NCBI RefSeq assembly: GCF_002286815.1
Contig: NZ_MUNM01000087.1
Span: 62,001 to 126,000 of the forward strand
Direction of reading: 5' to 3'
Length of the DNA stretch: 64,000 bases
DNA from: Pseudomonas sp. PICF141
Lineage (GTDB): Bacteria > Pseudomonadota > Gammaproteobacteria > Pseudomonadales > Pseudomonadaceae
Shown: positions 25,008 through 33,619 of the stretch, in pieces
Numbering within the stretch: position 1 is the first letter of the stretch
Layout: each line of letters starts with the position of its first letter
Notes under the pieces: model-generated
Database searches by the model: none
Told to the model about the DNA's origin: nothing
The model's input: the letters and a program-made list of their open reading frames with translations, nothing else
Position numbers and translations under genes: made by a program

Positions 25008-25816
25008 GCCTGAAAACCAAAGCACTCGGCGGCTTGATCCTGGCCGGTTGTGCAAGCCTTTATGGCTGCGCCGGTCAACACAGCGAAGCCGCAATCCAGC
25101 AGGCGGGCACTGACTTTCAGAAGGTCAAGGAAGACTCCAATGTGCTGCGCATTGCGCCCAAGGACGTGATCCGCGCCGGCGAGTCGCTGGCCCGGGCCGA
25201 TCGTCTGTCCAGCTACTGGGGCAGCGGTTCGGACGTTGTGCATTACGCCTACCTGAGCCGGCGCTACAGCGAAATCGCCCGGGAACACACCAATCAAGTG
25301 CTCAACGAGGAGCGCGCGGCGAAGCTCGAACTCGAGCGTCAGCGCCTGCAACTGGCCCTGCGTGAGTCCAAGTTGCTCAGCGTGCAGCAACAGGGCAAGT
25401 GGCTCGAAGAGCAGATCGTGGCGTTGGCCACTACCCAAACCGACCGGGGTCTGGTGATGACCTTGGGCGATGTGCTGTTCGATACCGGTGAAGCAGAGCT
25501 GAAAAGCTCGGCAAACCGTGTGGTGCTGAAGATCGTCCAGTTTTTGCAGCTCAACCCCAAGCGAGTGGTGCGGATCGAGGGCTATACCGACAGCACTGGC
25601 GGTAAACAGGAAAACCTCAAGCTGTCCCGCGACCGTGCGCAATCGGTGGCGGATGTGTTGATGGACCTGGGTATCGACGACAAACGTATCAAGGTCGAAG
25701 GCTACGGCGATGAATACCCGGTAGATGCAAACGCCTCAGAGCGTGGTCGTGCGCAGAACCGTCGGGTAGAAATTGTGTTCTCCGACGAAAAAGGCCAGCT
25801 CGGCGCCGCCCGCTAA
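25004..25816 (+). CDS. OmpA family lipoprotein with DUF4398-like helix
   Basis: This 270-residue protein has a lipobox-like signal (ASLYGCAG), a helical region (residues about 25-150) resembling the partner DUF4398 protein, and a C-terminal OmpA-like peptidoglycan-binding domain. Its NRVVLKIVQFLQLNPKRVVRIEGYTDSTGG and LSRDRAQSVADVLMDLGID motifs and the final NRRVEIVF are clear. It probably tethers the outer membrane to peptidoglycan. The start ATGA overlaps the preceding stop; a terminator follows. Confidence 0.88.
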   Translation: MSLKTKALGGLILAGCASLYGCAGQHSEAAIQQAGTDFQKVKEDSNVLRIAPKDVIRAGESLARADRLSSYWGSGSDVVHYAYLSRRYSEIAREHTNQVLNEERAAKLELERQRLQLALRESKLLSVQQQGKWLEEQIVALATTQTDRGLVMTLGDVLFDTGEAELKSSANRVVLKIVQFLQLNPKRVVRIEGYTDSTGGKQENLKLSRDRAQSVADVLMDLGIDDKRIKVEGYGDEYPVDANASERGRAQNRRVEIVFSDEKGQLGAAR

Positions 25817-25836
25817 AGGGCTGCGTTACTGGAAAG

Positions 25837-25866
25837 CCCGGCCTGTCAGCAGCGCCGGGTTTTTTT
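25837..25866 (+). terminator. Rho-independent terminator
   Basis: CCCGGC (25837-25842) and GCCGGG (25854-25859) form a stem followed by seven T residues, ending the SBP-DUF4398-OmpA operon. Confidence 0.88.
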
Positions 25867-25893
25867 GTGCCTGCCAAATCCTTAACGCCTGCC

Positions 25894-25931
25894 AAAAAAC
25901 AGTACAGTTTTTTGCTGACAATGCACTGTAC
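25894..25931. promoter_or_regulatory. Candidate MocR operator
   Basis: AAAAAAC-N6-GTTTTTT (25894-25913) is a near-perfect palindrome, and GTACAGT (25902-25908) pairs with ACTGTAC (25925-25931). This lies about 97-134 nt before the MocR start, where self-regulation by MocR proteins is common. Its exact protein is inferred. Confidence 0.45.
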
Positions 25932-26027
25932 GGTCGACTATTGTGATAACTGTCCCAGTACACTTCCAAACTGTTCCGGTATTGTTTCACACAAGAATAA
26001 AATGCCCGTGAAATCGAGTGCTGCGTC

Positions 26028-27467
26028 ATGACCAATCTCTTGCTTTACCAACGTATTGCTCAGCAGCTGGCCGAAGACATCCGCCGCGGTGTTTACCAGC
26101 CAGGGGAGCGCGTGCCTTCGGTGCGCAAGATGAGCTCGCAGCTCAACGTCAGCCATGCAACGGTGTTGCAGGCCTATGCCAACCTTGAAGATCAGGGGCT
26201 GATTCGAGCCCGGCCGCAATCCGGTTACTACGTGCACCAGACGCCGGCGCTCACGGCGCCAACCCCGGATATTGCCCGGGTCGAACGACCAGGCCTTGTC
26301 ACCCGCAGCAGCATTATTCAGCAAGTCCTGGTCGAATCGCGCCGCGAAGGCGTCTTCCCGTTGGGCGCCGCCGTACCGAGCGTTGACTATCTGCCAGTGC
26401 GGGCGCTGCATCAGCAATTGGCCAAAGTCACCCGTTTCCATAGTCCGCGGGCGTTCAGCTACATGTTCAGCCCCGGTTTCGAGCCCTTGCGTCGGCAAGT
26501 GGCGATCCGCATGCGCGACGCCGGCGTGGTGGTCGACCCGTCGGAAGTGGTGATCACCCACGGCTGCGTCGATGCGCTGCAAATGTCCTTGCGCGTGTTG
26601 ACCCGACCGGGTGACCTGATCGCCGCCGAGTCGCCAACCTATTACGGTTTGCTGCAACTGGCCGACCTGCTAGGGCTCAAAGTCATCGAAATTCCCAGCG
26701 ATCCAGCCACCGGCATGAGTCTTGAAGCCCTGCAACTGGCGGCCAACCAGTGGTCGATCAAGGCGCTGGTGCTGACCACGCGCCTGAGCAATCCCCTGGG
26801 CGGCACCATGCCCGAAGAGCGGCAGAAACAATTGCTGCGCCTGGCCTCGGATTTCGATATCCAGGTCGTCGAAGACGACATTTACGGCGAACTGATGTTC
26901 GAGCAGGGGCGCACCAAATCGCTCAAGGCCTACGACCGGCTGGATCGGGTGATCTATTGCTCCAGCTTCTCCAAAACCCTCTCGCCCGGTGTGCGCATCG
27001 GCTGGATGATTGCCGGCAAGTACCAGCAGGAAATCCAGCGTTTGCAGACTTTCAGCACCCATTCGGCCTGCAGCGTCACGCAAATGGGTATCGCGGCCTA
27101 TCTGGAAAACGGTGGCTACGACCGGCATTTGCGTTACATCCGTCAGGAGTACCGCAAGAACCTCAGCGCTTTTCAATTGGCGGTGCAGCAGTACTTCCCG
27201 GAAGGTACGCAGATGACCCGGCCCACCGGCGGCTTCATTCTTTGGGTCAGCCTGCCGGGGCGGGTGAATACGCAAGAACTGCATGTGCGGGCGTTGCAGC
27301 AGGGCATCAGCATTGCGCCGGGGCTGATTTTCAGTAATACCGAGCAGTTCAATCACTGCATTCGCCTGAATTGTGGCATCCCCTGGAACCGCGAGGCCGA
27401 GCGTGCATTGATGACGCTGGGGTTGCTGGCGACGCAACTTTGTCAGGAGACGGCAAGCGGTTTTTGA
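26028..27467 (+). CDS. MocR-type GntR/aminotransferase fusion regulator
   Basis: This 479-residue protein has an N-terminal GntR winged helix (GVYQPGERVPSVRKMSSQLNVSHATVLQAYANLEDQGLI, residues about 20-70) fused to a class I aminotransferase fold. The PLP lysine lies in YCSSFSKTLSPGVRIGW, and VVEDDIYGEL gives the cofactor-stacking Asp-Tyr. It is probably a pyridoxal phosphate or amino-acid-derived ligand sensor. No obvious target gene is adjacent, as the neighbours run in the same direction; autoregulation is plausible. Confidence 0.9.
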   Translation: MTNLLLYQRIAQQLAEDIRRGVYQPGERVPSVRKMSSQLNVSHATVLQAYANLEDQGLIRARPQSGYYVHQTPALTAPTPDIARVERPGLVTRSSIIQQVLVESRREGVFPLGAAVPSVDYLPVRALHQQLAKVTRFHSPRAFSYMFSPGFEPLRRQVAIRMRDAGVVVDPSEVVITHGCVDALQMSLRVLTRPGDLIAAESPTYYGLLQLADLLGLKVIEIPSDPATGMSLEALQLAANQWSIKALVLTTRLSNPLGGTMPEERQKQLLRLASDFDIQVVEDDIYGELMFEQGRTKSLKAYDRLDRVIYCSSFSKTLSPGVRIGWMIAGKYQQEIQRLQTFSTHSACSVTQMGIAAYLENGGYDRHLRYIRQEYRKNLSAFQLAVQQYFPEGTQMTRPTGGFILWVSLPGRVNTQELHVRALQQGISIAPGLIFSNTEQFNHCIRLNCGIPWNREAERALMTLGLLATQLCQETASGF

Positions 27468-27554
27468 CCGGTCGGGCAGTGGTGAACGGCCCGCTTGTCT
27501 TGTCGTCTCCAACAGGCGAGCATACAGACTTCTGCCGTTCACGCCGTTGGGTCC

Positions 27555-28040
27555 ATGAAGCCGATTTTTCCTGCCATCTGGTTGTTGATCTGCCTGCTAA
27601 TGACCTGTCACCCGGAAGGCGTCATGGCGGCTTCCGTTCAGGAAAAACCCACAGCCAGTACCCCTGCGAAAAAAGCGGCACCGGTCAAAAAAGCCGCACC
27701 GGTCAAAAAAGCTGCGCCGGCCAAAAAGAAGGCAGCAGCGGTAAAGAAGCGTTCCCCCATTGCCGCCAAGTCGAAACCGGCCAGTGAGGTCGTGAAAACC
27801 AGACTCCCTTCGGCAGATCTCGACTTGAGCCTGCCCAAGGACATGGTCGAAGAACTGAAACCGGTCGGCACGGTCACCTTGCCCCCACGCGATACGCTGT
27901 TGCCACAAATGTTTGGCGACAAGAGCAGCCCGTTCCAGCTCAACGGTCGCCTGCTCAGCAACGAAATGCAGCTGCAACTGCGCAATGAAGAGCGGCGGGA
28001 AGTTGAAGGCGCGGCGCTGGAATTCGAGTTCAAGCAGTAA
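27555..28040 (+). CDS. Exported Lys/Ala/Pro-rich hypothetical protein
   Basis: This 161-residue protein has a signal peptide (IFPAIWLLICLLMTCHPEGVMA) followed by tandem KKAAPVKKAAPVKKAAPAKKK repeats, then a short folded-looking region (LSLPKDMVEELKPVG, LLPQMFGDKSSPFQLNGRLL, LQLRNEERREVEGAALEFEFKQ). The DNA repeats GCACCGGTCAAAAAAGC are tandem at about 27679-27716. It is probably periplasmic and could bind anionic envelope polymers; function is unknown. Confidence 0.68.
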   Translation: MKPIFPAIWLLICLLMTCHPEGVMAASVQEKPTASTPAKKAAPVKKAAPVKKAAPAKKKAAAVKKRSPIAAKSKPASEVVKTRLPSADLDLSLPKDMVEELKPVGTVTLPPRDTLLPQMFGDKSSPFQLNGRLLSNEMQLQLRNEERREVEGAALEFEFKQ

Positions 28041-28198
28041 TTTCCTCCCCATCGTGACCCGTGGACCAGACGCTTTGTCGGAGACTGGTCGGTCACCTTC
28101 GTTTGAATGAAAAAACCCGGGCTCAGGTAATTTTAAACAGCCGTTTTAGCCGTTACTCTGTGCCACGTCCCTTTACCCGTCGCGAGGAGCTTGTCGTC

Positions 28199-28453
28199 AT
28201 GAGATGCCGTGAAGGCTGTGGCGCCTGTTGCATTGCCCCTTCCATCAGTTCGCCGATCCCCGGCATGCCCAATGGCAAAGCCGCCGGAGAACGTTGCGTC
28301 CAGCTGTCTGCCGATAACCTGTGCAGCATTTTCGGCAAGCCGGAGCGTCCTGCGGTGTGTTCGGCATTTGAAGCCGATGTCGAAGTCTGCGGAAGCAGCA
28401 GCGACGAAGCGATCAAGTTGCTGGGCTGGTGGGAGCAAATGACGGCCGCGTGA
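28199..28453 (+). CDS. YkgJ family cysteine cluster protein
   Basis: This 84-residue protein has the CxxGCGACC start and further cysteines in ERCVQLSADNLCSIFGKPERPAVCSAFEADVEVC, the zinc or iron-sulphur chelatase-like UPF0153 pattern. The ATG at 28199 follows GCGAGGAGC. An upstream-open frame exists but starts without a good ribosome-binding site. It is cytoplasmic; its biochemical role is not known. Confidence 0.82.
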   Translation: MRCREGCGACCIAPSISSPIPGMPNGKAAGERCVQLSADNLCSIFGKPERPAVCSAFEADVEVCGSSSDEAIKLLGWWEQMTAA

Positions 28454-28493
28454 TGTGTTCGACGAATGGAACTTCAACAATAAGGAAAAGACT

Positions 28494-29096
28494 ATGGGTT
28501 CGCTGCATCGTATGGCTGTGCTGTGTGGTTTGACGGTTCTACTGGCCTCCACGGCCCAGGCCGAAGAATGGAAAACCGCCAAGGAAGAACAGGGCATCAA
28601 GGTATCGTTGAGTGAAGTGGCCGGTTCCCAATACAAGGCATACCGTGGCGTGACCGTCATGAAGACCACCATGGCCAAACTGCGTGCATTGCAGGAAGAC
28701 GTGCCGGGTGCCTGTGCATGGATTCACGAGTGCAAGACTCAGAAGTTGCTTAAACATGAAGGTAACCAGAGCTGGACCTACACCCAGTTCAATACCCCTT
28801 GGCCGGTCACCCCTCGCGACTCCGTGTTGCATATCACCACCGTTGAAGGCGCCGATGGCAGCCTGACCCGTGAGCTGGAAGGGCAACCCCAGTACTTTGC
28901 GCAAGAAAAAGGTTTTGTTCGGGTCGCTCAGGTCAAAGGGTTGTGGAAGCTCGTGCCTAAAGGCGATCAAGTCGAAGTGACTTATCAGGCCCATACCGAA
29001 CCCGGTGGCAGCGTGCCGTCGTGGTTGGCCAACAAGTTTGTGGTCGACGCGCCGTTCAATACCCTCAAAGCCCTGAAAGAACGCGCCGAGAAGTAA
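28494..29096 (+). CDS. START domain lipid-binding-like periplasmic protein
   Basis: This 200-residue protein has a signal peptide (MAVLCGLTVLLASTAQAEE) and a START-like domain (EEQGIKVSLSEVAGSQYKAYRGVTVMKTTM, then TQFNTPWPVTPRDSVLHIT, then VTYQAHTEPGGSVPSWLANKFVVDAPFNTLKAL). The family binds hydrophobic ligands in a deep pocket. Export to the periplasm suggests lipid handling. TAAGGAAAAG precedes the ATG. It is 40 nt downstream of the YkgJ gene. Confidence 0.85.
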   Translation: MGSLHRMAVLCGLTVLLASTAQAEEWKTAKEEQGIKVSLSEVAGSQYKAYRGVTVMKTTMAKLRALQEDVPGACAWIHECKTQKLLKHEGNQSWTYTQFNTPWPVTPRDSVLHITTVEGADGSLTRELEGQPQYFAQEKGFVRVAQVKGLWKLVPKGDQVEVTYQAHTEPGGSVPSWLANKFVVDAPFNTLKALKERAEK

Positions 29097-29468
29097 CCGC
29101 GTACTCTTTCCATAGGTCCTGGCGGGGGCTTTATTTTGTTTCTGGATATGCGTTGAACGAAATTTTCACAAAGCCTCCAAGACAATTCGCCCGCGGCCAA
29201 CCCGTAAGCCTGCGCAACTTTACGCCACGCCTCTTGTCCCACAACGCTGCAAGCGACACTCGGGGGCCGTGGGCCAGTAATCCATGGTAATCCGCGGTTG
29301 ATCGTGCAACATTTGCGCACCGCGCAAGCCCCGGGGCCGAAGGTGGCCAACAGAGGGCAAGACAGCGGGTGCCGGTCAGTTAAACGCAATCCCAGTTAAC
29401 CGACCAGCCTCAGGCAAGGCGCCGCTGTATTTTTTGAAACTTCAACTTCCAATGGGTCCTGAAACGAC
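29097..29468. other. Gene-free gap
   Basis: This 372-nt stretch lies between the START gene and the LTA synthase-like gene. Only a few short GC-rich hairpins are visible, and no credible small gene or RNA was recognised. It presumably carries the promoter of the downstream gene and an unusual long 5' leader. Confidence 0.4.
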
Positions 29469-31562
29469 ATGGCAAACCCGGACGCCCTGAGTCAGCAGCG
29501 AGCTTCTAGTCGCCTGCTGCAACCGACCGTCAAATCGCATCTGGCCTACACGCTAATGTGTGCGGTGATCATGATGGTCATGTTGAGCCTGCTGCGCGTG
29601 GCGCTGCTGGTCTACAACAGCTCGATGATCCTCGATACACCGGCTTCGACCTTTCTGGAAGCGTTCGCCAACGGCCTGCGTTTCGACTTGCGTCTGGTGG
29701 TTTACCTCAGCATTCCGCTGCTGCTGGCATTGTTCAGCGCCAGGGCGATGGCCGCCCGCGGGTTTTTCCGGCTGTGGCTGACCGTTGTCTCAAGCATCGC
29801 GCTGTTCCTCGGCCTGATGGAGATGGACTTTTACCGCGAGTTCCACCAGCGCCTCAACGGTCTGGTCTTCCAGTACGTGAAGGAAGACCCGAAAACCGTG
29901 ATGAGCATGCTCTGGTACGGTTTTCCGGTGGTTCGCTACCTGCTGGCGTGGGGCGTGGGCACCTTGATTCTGACGCTTGCGTTCAAGGGCGCCGACCGTG
30001 CCACGCGTCCTCGCGGGCCGTTCAGCGGTGGCAGCATCAGTACGCGACAGGTTGCTCCGTGGTATACGCGTGGCGCGGTGTTCCTGGTCTGCCTGCTGAT
30101 TTGCGTGGTCGCTGCGCGTGGCACCCTGCGTCAAGGGCCGCCAATGCGTTGGGGTGACGTGTACACCACCGATTCGAACTTCGCCAATCAGTTGGGCCTC
30201 AATGGCACGCTGTCGTTGATTGCAGCGGCCAAAAGCCGGCTGTCCGAACATCGCGACAATGTCTGGAAGGCCACATTGCCACAGCCTCAGGCCCAGCAGA
30301 CTGTGCGCGATTTGTTGTTGACCCCAAGTGACAAGCTGATCGATACCGAGACCGCCGCGGTGCGTCGCAATTTCAGCCCCGACACCAACAAGACACTGCC
30401 GATCAAGAACGTCGTGGTGATCCTGATGGAAAGCTTCGCCGGTCACTCGGTGGGCGCCCTGGGTCGTCCGGGTGACATCACGCCGTACTTCGACAAACTG
30501 TCGAAAGAAGGCCTGTTGTTCGATCGTTTCTTCTCCAACGGCACCCATACCCACCAGGGCATGTTCGCCACCATGGCCTGCTTCCCGAACTTGCCGGGTT
30601 TCGAATACCTGATGCAGACACCCGAAGGCAGTCACAAACTGTCCGGCCTGCCGCAATTGCTCAGCGCCCGGGACTACGATGATGTGTACGTCTACAACGG
30701 CGACTTCGCCTGGGACAACCAGTCGGGCTTCTTCAGCAACCAGGGCATGACCACCTTCATCGGGCGTAATGACTTCGTCAACCCGGTGTTTTCCGATGCA
30801 ACCTGGGGCGTGTCCGACCAGGACATGTTCAACCGTGGCCTGGAAGAGTTGAAGGCCCGTGATGGCAAGGACAAGAAACCGTTCTATGCCTTGCTGCAAA
30901 CGCTGTCCAACCACACGCCGTACGCTTTGCCGACGCCATTGCCGGTGAAGCCTGTGACCGATCGCGGCAACCTCAACGACCACTTGACCGCCATGCGCTA
31001 CTCCGACTGGGCGTTGGGTCAATTCTTCGAACAGGCCCGCAAAGAGCCGTATTTCAAGGAAACCCTGTTTGTAGTGGTCGGCGACCACGGTTTTGGCAAC
31101 GAACAGCAGATCACTGAAATGGACTTGGGTCGCTTCAACGTTCCAATGTTGCTGATCGGGCCGGGCGTCCAGGAAAAATTCGGCCAGGTCGACCACACCG
31201 TCGGCACCCAGATCGACATCGTGCCGACCATCATGGGCCGTATTGGTGGAGAGGTGGCTCATCAATGCTGGGGTCGAGACTTGTTGAACCTGCCGGAAGG
31301 CGACAAGGGTTTTGGCGTGATCAAGCCGTCGGGCAGCGATCAGACGGTTGCATTGCTCACCGGGGATCGTGTGCTGGTATTGCCCAAGGAAATGCCGCCG
31401 AAGTTGTATCAATATGAACTGGGCGCCAATCCCAAAGGTGAAGTGATCCCGGCATCGGCTGACGAAGCGGCGCTCAAGCAAAAGCTCGAGTCGTTCATCC
31501 AGACGGCTACCAAAAGCCTGATTGATAACACCGCCGGTGTCGTTGACGGCAAGCCGGATTAA
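29469..31562 (+). CDS. LTA synthase family sulfatase-fold transferase
   Basis: This 697-residue inner-membrane protein has about five N-terminal helices (residues about 25-210) and a C-terminal alkaline-phosphatase/sulfatase domain. The nucleophile is probably the Thr in SNGTHTHQGMFATM. Other metal ligands are seen in VVILMESFAGHSVG and VVVGDHGFGNE. Gram-negative members move phosphoglycerol or phosphoethanolamine groups onto envelope glycans. A terminator follows. The substrate is not known. Confidence 0.85.
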   Translation: MANPDALSQQRASSRLLQPTVKSHLAYTLMCAVIMMVMLSLLRVALLVYNSSMILDTPASTFLEAFANGLRFDLRLVVYLSIPLLLALFSARAMAARGFFRLWLTVVSSIALFLGLMEMDFYREFHQRLNGLVFQYVKEDPKTVMSMLWYGFPVVRYLLAWGVGTLILTLAFKGADRATRPRGPFSGGSISTRQVAPWYTRGAVFLVCLLICVVAARGTLRQGPPMRWGDVYTTDSNFANQLGLNGTLSLIAAAKSRLSEHRDNVWKATLPQPQAQQTVRDLLLTPSDKLIDTETAAVRRNFSPDTNKTLPIKNVVVILMESFAGHSVGALGRPGDITPYFDKLSKEGLLFDRFFSNGTHTHQGMFATMACFPNLPGFEYLMQTPEGSHKLSGLPQLLSARDYDDVYVYNGDFAWDNQSGFFSNQGMTTFIGRNDFVNPVFSDATWGVSDQDMFNRGLEELKARDGKDKKPFYALLQTLSNHTPYALPTPLPVKPVTDRGNLNDHLTAMRYSDWALGQFFEQARKEPYFKETLFVVVGDHGFGNEQQITEMDLGRFNVPMLLIGPGVQEKFGQVDHTVGTQIDIVPTIMGRIGGEVAHQCWGRDLLNLPEGDKGFGVIKPSGSDQTVALLTGDRVLVLPKEMPPKLYQYELGANPKGEVIPASADEAALKQKLESFIQTATKSLIDNTAGVVDGKPD

Positions 31563-31575
31563 GTTTCGGTGCAAT

Positions 31576-31608
31576 AAAAAGAGGCCCTTCGCAGGGCCTC
31601 TTTTTTTT
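31576..31608. terminator. Bidirectional terminator
   Basis: AAAAAGAGGCCC-TTCGCA-GGGCCTC followed by eight T residues. The flanking A and T tracts make it work on both strands, serving the LTA synthase-like gene and the converging DUF3309 gene. Confidence 0.92.
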
Positions 31609-31621
31609 GCCGGCAAAACCT

Positions 31622-31774
31622 TTATATCTTGCCAAGCAGCAGCAGGATCAATAGCACCACCAACACCACGCCGATGATACCGGACGGGCCGTAACCCCAA
31701 CTTCTGGAGTATGGGAAGACCGGCAGACCACCTAACAGCAACAGGATAAGAATAATGATAAGAATTGTGCCCAT
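31622..31774 (-). CDS. DUF3309 family small membrane protein
   Basis: This 50-residue protein has two hydrophobic helices (TILIIILILLLLGGLPV, and IIGVVLVVLLILLLLGKI) joined by FPYSRSWGYGPSG, the exact DUF3309 layout. AAGGAAATAGAC precedes the ATG. Members are common in Pseudomonas and are probably stress-related inner-membrane peptides. It ends 13 nt before the shared terminator. Confidence 0.88.
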   Translation of the reverse strand: MGTILIIILILLLLGGLPVFPYSRSWGYGPSGIIGVVLVVLLILLLLGKI

Positions 31775-32063
31775 GTCTATTTCCTTGTTGGTTGTGGATT
31801 TGACCTGGCGTTTGAGCCATCAGCAGGACTTGTATTAATCCTAGCTGCTTACAAAATCCGACTCATGGATATGAAGAAAAATTCCAGGTTTTTTTAATGT
31901 ATTTGGCAAGTACGTTTATTTCTTTTATTGCGTCTCAAAGTTGAAACAACCGGACCGCGCCGTGGTTCATCGCTGGCCATTCAGCAATCTGATGGAGCGT
32001 GGGTCGCGCATTATCCTTCGCTACACTCGGTGCATCTTCCCCGGAACAACAAGGCTGTTTGCT

Positions 32064-32879
32064 ATGCAAAATCGCATGATGATCACTGGCGCGGGCTCAG
32101 GCCTGGGTCGCGAAATCGCGCTGCGCTGGGCGCGTGAAGGCTGGCAGCTGGCCTTGTCGGATGTCAGTGAACCCGGCCTGCAAGAAACCCTGAAGCGGGT
32201 TCGCGAAGCCGGCGGTGATGGTTTCATTCAGCGTTGTGATGTGCGCGACTACAGCCAACTGACGGCATTCGCCCAAGCCTGTGAAGAGAAGTTCGGCGGC
32301 ATCGATGTCATCGTCAACAACGCCGGCGTGGCCTCGGGCGGTTTCTTCAGTGAATTGTCGCTGGAAGACTGGGACTGGCAGATCGCAATCAACCTGATGG
32401 GTGTGGTCAAGGGTTGCAAGGCCTTCCTGCCACTGCTGGAGAAAAGCAAAGGCAAGATCATCAACATCGCCTCGATGGCCGCACTGATGCAAGGCCCGGC
32501 CATGAGCAACTACAACGTGGCCAAGGCGGGTGTGGTGGCGTTGTCCGAAAGTCTGTTGATCGAACTGGCCCATGAGCAAGTCAGCGTGCATGTGGTCTGC
32601 CCGTCATTCTTCCAGACCAACTTGCTGGACTCTTTTCGCGGCCCGACTCCAGCCATGAAAGCCCAGGTCGGCAAGTTGCTGGAAAGCTCGCCGATCACCG
32701 CTGCCGATATTGCCGATTACATCTATCAGCAAGTCGCCGTCGGCCAATTCCTGATTCTGCCTCACGAGCAGGGCCGCATGGCCTGGGCGATCAAACAGAA
32801 AGATCCGCAATTGCTCTACAACGAAATGACCGTCATGGCGGACAAAATGCGCGCCAAGGCCAAACAATCCGCAGGCTGA
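32064..32879 (+). CDS. SDR family oxidoreductase
   Basis: This is a 271-residue short-chain dehydrogenase with TGAGSGLGREIAL at residues about 8-20, NNAG, a Ser in NIASM and YNVAK. It is the classical fold, with a C-terminal extension containing IYQQVAVGQFLILPHEQGRMAWAIKQ, seen in acyl or hydroxysteroid-type members. The start at 32064 follows AACAAGG. The substrate is unknown. It is followed closely by ynfA. Confidence 0.82.
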   Translation: MQNRMMITGAGSGLGREIALRWAREGWQLALSDVSEPGLQETLKRVREAGGDGFIQRCDVRDYSQLTAFAQACEEKFGGIDVIVNNAGVASGGFFSELSLEDWDWQIAINLMGVVKGCKAFLPLLEKSKGKIINIASMAALMQGPAMSNYNVAKAGVVALSESLLIELAHEQVSVHVVCPSFFQTNLLDSFRGPTPAMKAQVGKLLESSPITAADIADYIYQQVAVGQFLILPHEQGRMAWAIKQKDPQLLYNEMTVMADKMRAKAKQSAG

Positions 32880-32943
32880 ACTTGCCCGTGCGCAAGACCG
32901 TCGTTAGGGTGGCCGCAACCGGCCATCCTCACGAGACATTTGC

Positions 32944-33276
32944 ATGCTCAATTACCTGTGGTTTTTCCTCGCCGCGCTGTTCGAAATCGCCGGCTGCTTC
33001 GCCTTCTGGATGTGGTTGCGCCAGGGTAAAAGCGCTTTATGGATCGTCCCGGCGCTGGTCAGCCTGATCCTGTTCGCGGTGCTGCTGACCCGGGTCGAAG
33101 CAAGCTACGCCGGCCGCGCCTACGCCGCCTACGGTGGCATCTACATCATTGCGTCAATCGGTTGGCTGGCGGTGGTCGAGCGGATTCGTCCGCTGGGCTC
33201 GGACTGGATTGGCATGGCGTTGTGTGTGATGGGGGCGGGCGTCATTCTGTTTGGCCCGCGCTTTTCCGCTTCCTGA
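32944..33276 (+). CDS. YnfA/UPF0060 family membrane protein
   Basis: This 110-residue protein has four transmembrane helices (MLNYLWFFLAALFEIAGCFAFW start, ending VMGAGVILFGPR), the small multidrug-resistance-like fold of the UPF0060 family. E. coli YnfA has been reported to contribute to efflux. It may be co-transcribed with the SDR gene (64-nt gap). Confidence 0.88.
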   Translation: MLNYLWFFLAALFEIAGCFAFWMWLRQGKSALWIVPALVSLILFAVLLTRVEASYAGRAYAAYGGIYIIASIGWLAVVERIRPLGSDWIGMALCVMGAGVILFGPRFSAS

Positions 33277-33428
33277 AGAATCGGCCCTTCATTCAACCGG
33301 TTGTCAGACGCGTCCGTCAGGGCAAAGCCTTTTGGGTTGTAGGGCAAGACTGTTTTGCTGCCGTTGCATTGAAGACCCGCTACGCGCCGGGCATCTTCAA
33401 GGGCCGGTAACCCTGAAGGATGAAGGCC

Positions 33429-33614
33429 ATGCTTGTACTGAGTCGCGTTGTGGGCGAGTTGATTTCCATTGGTGACAACATTTCCGTGCGGGTTCTCGCC
33501 GTCAACGGAAGCAGCGTGCGCTTCGGTGTCGAAGCGCCGCAGGAGGTCAACGTACATCGCGCCGAAGTCTATGAGCGCATCCAGATCAAACAGGCCAAAG
33601 CCAAAGCCCGTTAA
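33429..33614 (+). CDS. CsrA/Rsm family RNA-binding regulator (RsmI-like paralogue)
   Basis: This 61-residue CsrA-fold protein begins MLVLSRVVGELISIGDNISVRVL and keeps the RNA-binding core L4, R6 and VHRAEVYERI (R near 44). It is more divergent than RsmA or RsmE, with SVRFGVEAPQEV in the middle. Such proteins bind GGA loops in mRNA leaders. An upstream in-frame ATG (33420) exists, but 33429 gives the canonical start. It stands alone, so it is a paralogue of the main RsmA/RsmE pair. Confidence 0.85.
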   Translation: MLVLSRVVGELISIGDNISVRVLAVNGSSVRFGVEAPQEVNVHRAEVYERIQIKQAKAKAR

Positions 33615-33619
33615 AGGTC

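Noticed and set aside
27670..27730. Tandem GCACCGGTCAAAAAAGC repeats considered as a CRISPR-like array
   Set aside because: The repeats are contiguous, in frame and encode KKAAPV; no spacers and no cas genes.
29097..29468. Possible small RNA in the 372-nt gap
   Set aside because: No promoter-plus-terminator pair or recognisable sRNA family feature such as repeated GGA stem loops could be identified.
29790..31820. Minus-strand frame of about 675 codons opposite the LTA synthase-like gene
   Set aside because: It runs through the terminator and the DUF3309 gene in a different frame and has no recognisable domain.
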